This document shows, in pieces, positions 60,118-64,000 of a stretch of DNA of 64,000 nucleotides; position 1 is the stretch's first letter; every line of letters begins with the position of its first letter. The notes beneath the pieces are model-generated. The model had not been told where the DNA came from. It made no database searches and saw only the letters and a list, made by a program, of their open reading frames with translations. The DNA is from Paractinoplanes tereljensis. GTDB lineage: Bacteria; Actinomycetota; Actinomycetes; Mycobacteriales; Micromonosporaceae. The stretch lies in the NCBI RefSeq assembly GCF_016862435.1, contig NZ_BOMY01000024.1, forward strand, positions 1 through 64,000, given 5' to 3'. The translations under genes and the position numbers were made by a program.

Positions 60118-60447
60118 TCAGCGGTTGTCGCCGCTGCCACCCAGCACGCCGCGCCCCTGCCGGCTGGCCAGCTTGGCCAGGTTGGCCGCGCCGATGTCAT
60201 CCAGCGAGAGATCGAGATAGTCGGCCAGCACCGCCAGGTACCAGAGCACGTCACCCAGCTCCTTGGCGATGTCGGCCCGATCGAGCCGGGACTCGTCGCT
60301 GTCCAGGTCCCGGACCCACTTCTTGAACTTCTCGGCCACCTCACCCGACTCGCCGACCAGCCCGAGCACCAGGTGGAGCAGCTCGTTCCGCTTGTCGCGC
60401 GGGGCGGCCGTGCGCAGGGCGCCGCGCTGATACTCGTCCAGGTCCAT
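60118..60447 (-). CDS. MazG-like nucleotide pyrophosphohydrolase
   Basis: A 109-aa all-alpha NTP pyrophosphatase. GLVGESGEVAEKFKKW and AKELGDVLWYLAVLAD give the ExxE...ExxD metal motif. It hydrolyses (d)NTPs, usually as a house-cleaning enzyme. ATG 60447 begins MDLDEYQ, typical of the family; the frame is open further upstream. It is divergent from the RNB gene by 43 bp. Confidence 0.92.
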   Translation of the reverse strand: MDLDEYQRGALRTAAPRDKRNELLHLVLGLVGESGEVAEKFKKWVRDLDSDESRLDRADIAKELGDVLWYLAVLADYLDLSLDDIGAANLAKLASRQGRGVLGGSGDNR

Positions 60448-60490
60448 GGCGGAGCAGTATGCGTTGCGCGGCCGGTGGTAGTAATGGGGC

Positions 60491-61912
60491 GTGCCGATCA
60501 AACGGGTGTGGGCGCCGCAGATTGACTTCTCGGTGCTGCGGCGGGAGCTGCGGCTGCCGGGGGAGTTCCCGGCGGAGGCGATTGCCGAGGCGGAAGCCGC
60601 GGCCGGGGCGGCTCGAGGGCCGGCGGTGGACCGCACCGACGTGCCGTTCGTGACCATCGACCCGGCCACCTCGAAGGATCTCGACCAGGCGATGCACCTG
60701 GAGCGGCGGAGCGGCAGCGGCTACCGGGTGCGGTACGCGATCGCCGACGTCGCCTCGTTCGTGCGGCCCGACGGGGCGCTGGCCGCCGAGACCTGGGTGC
60801 GGGGGCAGACGATCTATCTGCCGGACGGGCGGATCCCGCTGCATCCGGAGGTGCTCAGCGAAGGCGCGGCCAGCCTGCTCCCGGACGTCGAGCGGGCCGC
60901 GGTCCTGTGGACCATCGACCTCGACCCGGACGGTGCGATCGTGGCCGTCGAGCTGGAGCGGGCACGGGTCCGCAGCCGGGCCAAGCTGAACTACGAAGGC
61001 GTACAGCGTCAGGTCGACGCCGGGCAGGCGCCGGATTCCCTCGCGCTGCTGCCCGAGCTGGGCACGCTGCTGGCCCGGCGGGCCAGCGAACGGGGCGCGG
61101 TCAACCTGCCGCTGCCCGAGCAGGAGGTCGAGCGCGACGGCGACGGCTGGCGGCTGATGCTCCGGGCGCCGCTCGCGGTCGAGGAGCACAACGCGCAGAT
61201 CTCGCTGCTCACCGGCATGGCCGCGGCCGATCTGATGCTGCGCGGCGGCGTCGGCCTGCTGCGCACCATGCCGGCACCGAAGCCGGAGGCGGTGGAAAAG
61301 CTACGGGCCGCGGCCGGGTCGCTCGGGGTGCCGTGGCCGGCCGGTGCCTCGGTGGGTTCGGTGGTGGCGGCCGTCGACCCGGCCACCCCGCGCGGGGCCG
61401 CCTTCCTCGACCAGGCTGCCGAGCTGCTGCGTGGGGCGGCCTACACGCCGTTCGACGGGCCGCCCCCGGCCGAGACCGGGCACGGCGGGGTCGGCGCGCC
61501 CTACGCGCACGTCACGGCCCCGCTGCGGCGACTGGCCGACCGCTACGCGACCGAGGTTTGCTTGGCGCTGGTGGCCGGCTCTGAGGTGCCGGAGTGGGCC
61601 CGGGAGGCGCTGCCGAAGCTGCCCAAGGCGATGGCCGACACCGACCGGCTGGCTGGAGCGGCCAACCGCGGCGCCATCGACCTGGCCGAGGCGGTGCTTC
61701 TGCACGGTCGGGTCGGCGAGACCTTCGAGGCCGGCGTGGTCGACCGCGACGACCCCGGCCGCAACCGCCCACCGGGCGGCACGGTGGCCCTCGACGACCC
61801 AGCCGTCCGCGCCCGCTGCCTGGGCGAACTGCCCCTGGGCGAACGCATCCGAGCCCGCCTGACAGTCGCCGACCCCACCACCCGAAAGGTCGAGTTCGAA
61901 CACACCGCCTGA
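60491..61912 (+). CDS. RNB-domain exoribonuclease-like protein
   Basis: A 473-aa RNase II/R family protein without N-terminal cold-shock domains. The catalytic loop is VTIDPATSKDLDQAMHLE (Asp residues), then YRVRYAIADVASFV, and near the end APYAHVTAPLRRLADRYATEVC (the conserved Arg). It degrades RNA 3' to 5' in family members. GTG start 60491. The C-terminal S1 domain appears missing or reduced. A repeat array follows. Confidence 0.92.
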   Translation: MPIKRVWAPQIDFSVLRRELRLPGEFPAEAIAEAEAAAGAARGPAVDRTDVPFVTIDPATSKDLDQAMHLERRSGSGYRVRYAIADVASFVRPDGALAAETWVRGQTIYLPDGRIPLHPEVLSEGAASLLPDVERAAVLWTIDLDPDGAIVAVELERARVRSRAKLNYEGVQRQVDAGQAPDSLALLPELGTLLARRASERGAVNLPLPEQEVERDGDGWRLMLRAPLAVEEHNAQISLLTGMAAADLMLRGGVGLLRTMPAPKPEAVEKLRAAAGSLGVPWPAGASVGSVVAAVDPATPRGAAFLDQAAELLRGAAYTPFDGPPPAETGHGGVGAPYAHVTAPLRRLADRYATEVCLALVAGSEVPEWAREALPKLPKAMADTDRLAGAANRGAIDLAEAVLLHGRVGETFEAGVVDRDDPGRNRPPGGTVALDDPAVRARCLGELPLGERIRARLTVADPTTRKVEFEHTA

Positions 61913-62068
61913 CCCGCCGCCATCCCGCCTGGCAGCTCACGGGCTCCCAAAGCCCAAGCCGCCGTCCCGCATGGCGATCCCCGGTCCCGCCCTCCCAAAC
62001 TCCGGACGGCCCCGCGTAACAGACCCGATAAACCGCCTATATCCGCCGCCGTCCCGCCACCCGAGCCC
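61913..62068. other. Gap between RNB gene and hairpin array
   Basis: No gene or clear terminator is seen. Confidence 0.5.
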
Positions 62069-63084
62069 GACCTTGTCGAGTCGCTGTCCGCGCCGCGCGC
62101 CAGCTCCGCAAGATCCACGGCCGCGCCGTGCGCACCGTGCCGGCCCGGGCCCGCGCGCAGCGCGATCTTGTCGAGTTGTTGTTTGCGCCGAGCAGCAGAT
62201 TCACAAGATCTACGGCCGCGCCGGGCTGCGCCGCGCCGGGCTGGGCCGCGCCGCGCCGGGCTGGGCCGCGCCGGGCTGGGCCGCGCCGCGCCGGGCTGGG
62301 CCGCGCCGCGCCGGGCTGGGCCGCGCCGGGCCGGGTGGGGCTGGGCCGGGTGGGGCTGGGCCGCGTGCGGCTGGGCCTGCGCGCACCGCGATCTTGTGGT
62401 GTTGCCGTCCGTGTCGTGCGGTAGTTCCGCAAGGTCTACGTCTTCGCTGTGCCGCACCGGGCTTGGCCCGCGCGTAGCGCGATCTTGTGGGGTTGTTGTT
62501 CGGGTCGTGCGGTAGTTCCGCAAGGTCTGCGGCTTGCGCCGTGCCGTGCTGGCTGCGCTCGCGCGTAGCGCAATCTTGTGGGGTCGCTGTTCGCGTTGTG
62601 CGGTAGTTCCGCAAGGTCTACGGCTGCGCTGTGCCGCACCGGGCTGGGCCCGCGCGTAGCGCGATCTTGTGGCGTTGCGGTCCGCGCCGAGCAGCAGATC
62701 CACAAGATCTACGGCGGTGCCGTGCCCGGCCGAGCCGCACCGAGCCGGGCCCGCGCGCACCGCGATCTTGTGGGGTTGTTGTTCGCGTCGTGCGGCGGTT
62801 CCGCAAGGTCTACGGCTGCGCCGTGCCCGGCCGGGCTGTGTCCGCGGGTAGTGCGATCTTGTGGGGTTGCTGTTCGCAGTGAGCGGCAGTTCCGCAAGGT
62901 CTACGGCTTGCGCTGTGAGGTGCTGGGCTGCGCTCGCGCGTAGCGCGATCTTGTGGGGTTGTTGTCCGCGCCGTGCGGCGGTTCCGCAAGGTCTACGGCT
63001 GTGCCGTGCCCGGCCGGGCTGTGTCCGCGGGTAGTGCGATCTTGTGGGGTTGCTGTTTGCGCCGAGCAGCAGATCCACAAGATC
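62069..63084 (+). repeat. Array of ten 47-nt two-helix hairpins, period mostly 91 bp
   Basis: Copies start at 62069, 62164, 62390, 62481, 62572, 62663, 62764, 62855, 62947 and 63038, each exactly 47 nt. The plan is outer helix 10 bp (GATCTTGTGG with CCACAAGATC or CCGCAAGGTC), 2+2 internal loop, inner helix 6 bp, 11-nt loop. Variants keep pairing through G-U on the plus strand, while the minus strand would have A-C mismatches. Linkers of 44-54 nt (one of 179) are related to each other and contain GCGCGTAGCGC. There is no gene or CRISPR Cas gene nearby. It is probably transcribed on the plus strand or acts as DNA cruciform. Confidence 0.9.
62217..62380. repeat. GGGCTGGGCCGCGCC-type low-complexity block
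   Basis: Short tandem variants of GCCGCGCCGGGCTGG and GGGTGGGGCTGGGCC fill the gap between hairpin copies 2 and 3, which explains the missing regular spacing there. It probably arose by slippage in the linker. Confidence 0.8.
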
Positions 63085-63087
63085 CGG

Positions 63088-63175
63088 GGCCGCGCCGCGC
63101 CGTGCCGCGCCGTGCCGCGCCGCGCCGTGCCGCGCCGCGCCGCGCCGTGCCGCGCCGTGCCGTGCGCGCAGGGCC
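63088..63175. repeat. GCCGTGCCGC low-complexity block
   Basis: Tandem 5-bp variants (CGCGC, CGTGC, CCGCG) follow the last hairpin copy. The composition is like the linkers of the array. Confidence 0.8.
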
Positions 63176-63363
63176 GTGCCGCGGCGCGGCGGGCTCCGCT
63201 GCGGCGGGGTGGGTTGGGCGGGGGCGGCGGGACTGGGGTGAGTTGCGCCTCGGTGGCCTGGGTGGGCCGCCGGGTCTGGCCGGATGGTGGCGGCACGGAG
63301 GGTTAGTTGGCAGTGCCCGGCCCGTGCACTACGGGACCGGGCTACGCCGTACCTGTATGGGTT
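63176..63363. other. Gap between array and DUF350 gene
   Basis: No gene seen; GC-rich sequence without a clear terminator. Confidence 0.4.
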
Positions 63364-63789
63364 TTAGGAAATGCAGGCGCAAATGATGAGCGCGGCGCCG
63401 AAATGCGAAGCGGCCGAGACCATCGCGCCGCCGTGGCGGTCGGGGGTGCAGATGACTTCGCCTAGCTTTCCTGGGGTCATCCAGTCGAGAACCAGGAATG
63501 CCAGGCCCATCACGACAATGCCGACCAGGCCGAAGATGACCGTGGAGGCCAGACCCCGGCCGAACGAGTCGTAGCTCGTGAAGATCGCTGTGAAGACGAT
63601 CAGGGCGATGCCCAGCTGGTTGGCGGCCAGCAGCAGGGAAGCGTTGGGGTTGCGATCGGTCCAGATCAGGTCCCGCAGTTTGCCGGGCGTGAGCAGGTCG
63701 ATCAAGACATATCCGACGGCCATCAGGCCGATACCGACTAGTCCGAACACGATGCTGCGGCCAGCACCCTCAAGCAGATCTTGCAGCAC
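63364..63789 (-). CDS. DUF350 membrane protein
   Basis: A 141-aa protein with four membrane spans in two repeated halves: RSIVFGLVGIGLMAVGYVLIDLLTPGKLRDLI and ASTVIFGLVGIVVMGLAFLVLDWMTPGKLGEVI. This tandem arrangement with TPGK after each pair is the DUF350 signature. Members are found near glutathionylspermidine or acyltransferase genes; function unknown. The GTG start has AAGGAG inside a hairpin arm. It lies 3' of the glutamine synthetase gene on the same strand. Confidence 0.92.
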   Translation of the reverse strand: MLQDLLEGAGRSIVFGLVGIGLMAVGYVLIDLLTPGKLRDLIWTDRNPNASLLLAANQLGIALIVFTAIFTSYDSFGRGLASTVIFGLVGIVVMGLAFLVLDWMTPGKLGEVICTPDRHGGAMVSAASHFGAALIICACIS

Positions 63790-63820
63790 GGTCTCTCCTT
63801 AACAGAGGTCAGGAGAGACC
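63790..63820 (-). promoter_or_regulatory. Hairpin that sequesters the DUF350 ribosome site
   Basis: On the minus strand GGTCTCTCCT (63811-63820) pairs perfectly with AGGAGAGACC (63790-63799), an 11-nt loop between. The second arm contains the Shine-Dalgarno sequence and abuts the GTG. The hairpin could also be a weak terminator for the upstream glutamine synthetase gene, but there is no U-tract. Confidence 0.5.
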
Positions 63821-63842
63821 GTACAAGAACAACTCGACCCGC

Positions 63843-64000
63843 TTACAGAGCGCCCAGATAACGTTGCCGCTCGTAAGGCGTGACTTCGCGCCGGTATTGC
63901 TCCCATTCGGCCTGCTTGTTACGCAGGAAGAAGTCGAAAACGTGCTCGCCGAGGACCTCGGCGACCAGCTCGGACTTGCTCATCACGTCGATCGCCTCGG
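63843..64000 (-). CDS. Glutamine synthetase, C-terminal end (partial)
   Basis: The last 51 codons are present: VMSKSELVAEVLGEHVFDFF, then RNKQAEWEQYRREVTPYERQ and RYLGAL. This is the C-terminus of type I glutamine synthetases, closest by eye to the actinobacterial GlnA2 group. The rest lies beyond the window. The enzyme joins ammonia to glutamate. The DUF350 gene follows at 53 bp. Confidence 0.85.
   Translation of the reverse strand, partial: EAIDVMSKSELVAEVLGEHVFDFFLRNKQAEWEQYRREVTPYERQRYLGAL

Noticed and set aside
61543..63078. Long minus-strand open frame through the array
   Set aside because: It runs into the RNB gene, encodes repeated QQPHKIA-type peptides that are only the hairpin sequence read backwards, and has no ribosome site.
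62069..63084. CRISPR array
   Set aside because: The repeats vary in sequence, the linkers resemble each other and are longer than spacers, and no cas gene is present; covarying hairpins explain it better.

Overview
The window is chromosomal DNA of a very GC-rich actinobacterium, most likely a member of the Micromonosporaceae close to Actinoplanes. This rests on codon bias, frequent GTG starts, actinobacterial-only families (DUF3145, DUF3052, RNase H/phosphatase fusion, PucR-type FAS regulator) and a methyl-accepting chemotaxis protein, which fits a lineage with motile spores. The genus is inference. I see no plasmid, prophage, insertion sequence or CRISPR array.

Layout. 1-0.4 kb: non-coding, with one 47-nt hairpin repeat and a GTGCCC microsatellite. 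0.4-8 kb: a small unknown gene, DUF3145, a GH3 lipoprotein, then the fatty-acid synthase II operon fabD-fabH-acpP-fabF and its PucR/FasR-type regulator. 8-17.7 kb: an accessory stretch (TetR, an ECF-sigma-like pair, gltX, MFS, a DHFR-like/ArsR/SRPBCC operon, a chemotaxis receptor). 17.8-24.7 kb: aceE, yjbQ, a fused E1 alpha/beta dehydrogenase, DUF3052, an AhpE-like peroxiredoxin and tRNA-Val(TAC). 24.8-33 kb: DUF402, XRE regulators, a prim-pol-like protein, a flavoprotein, then NIF3, zinc-ribbon and RNase H/phosphatase genes. Several of these blocks correspond to the Mycobacterium tuberculosis Rv2228c-Rv2246 neighbourhood (from memory), so the backbone looks ancestral with insertions.

33.4-47 kb is more variable: a DOPA-dioxygenase-like gene, a sulfonate-type ABC transporter pair without ATPase, a TIR-NB-ARC-TPR protein, a GH18 chitinase, a DUF3311/sodium-solute symporter pair, MarR/MFS/TetR genes, a PLP enzyme with a polysaccharide deacetylase, and LysE. 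47.1-47.5 kb is rnpB (minus strand). 47.5-57.2 kb: TSUP permease, threonine dehydratase, an atypical GAPDH, MFS/LysR pair, a DUF3533-like membrane protein, ribA, a VanY-type peptidase, a methyltransferase and asd. 57.3-61.9 kb: an 802-residue Lys/Ala-rich protein, a MazG-like hydrolase and an RNB nuclease. 62-63.4 kb has no gene but holds the most unusual structure: ten copies of a 47-nt two-helix hairpin, mostly on a 91-bp period. The window closes with a DUF350 membrane protein and the 3' end of a glutamine synthetase gene.

The best candidates for something undescribed are the 47-nt hairpin family (covarying helices with G-U pairs only on the plus strand; eleven copies at the two window ends), a TGCAA-S-TTGCA palindrome found in three promoter regions, the atypical GAPDH, and the TIR-STAND protein.
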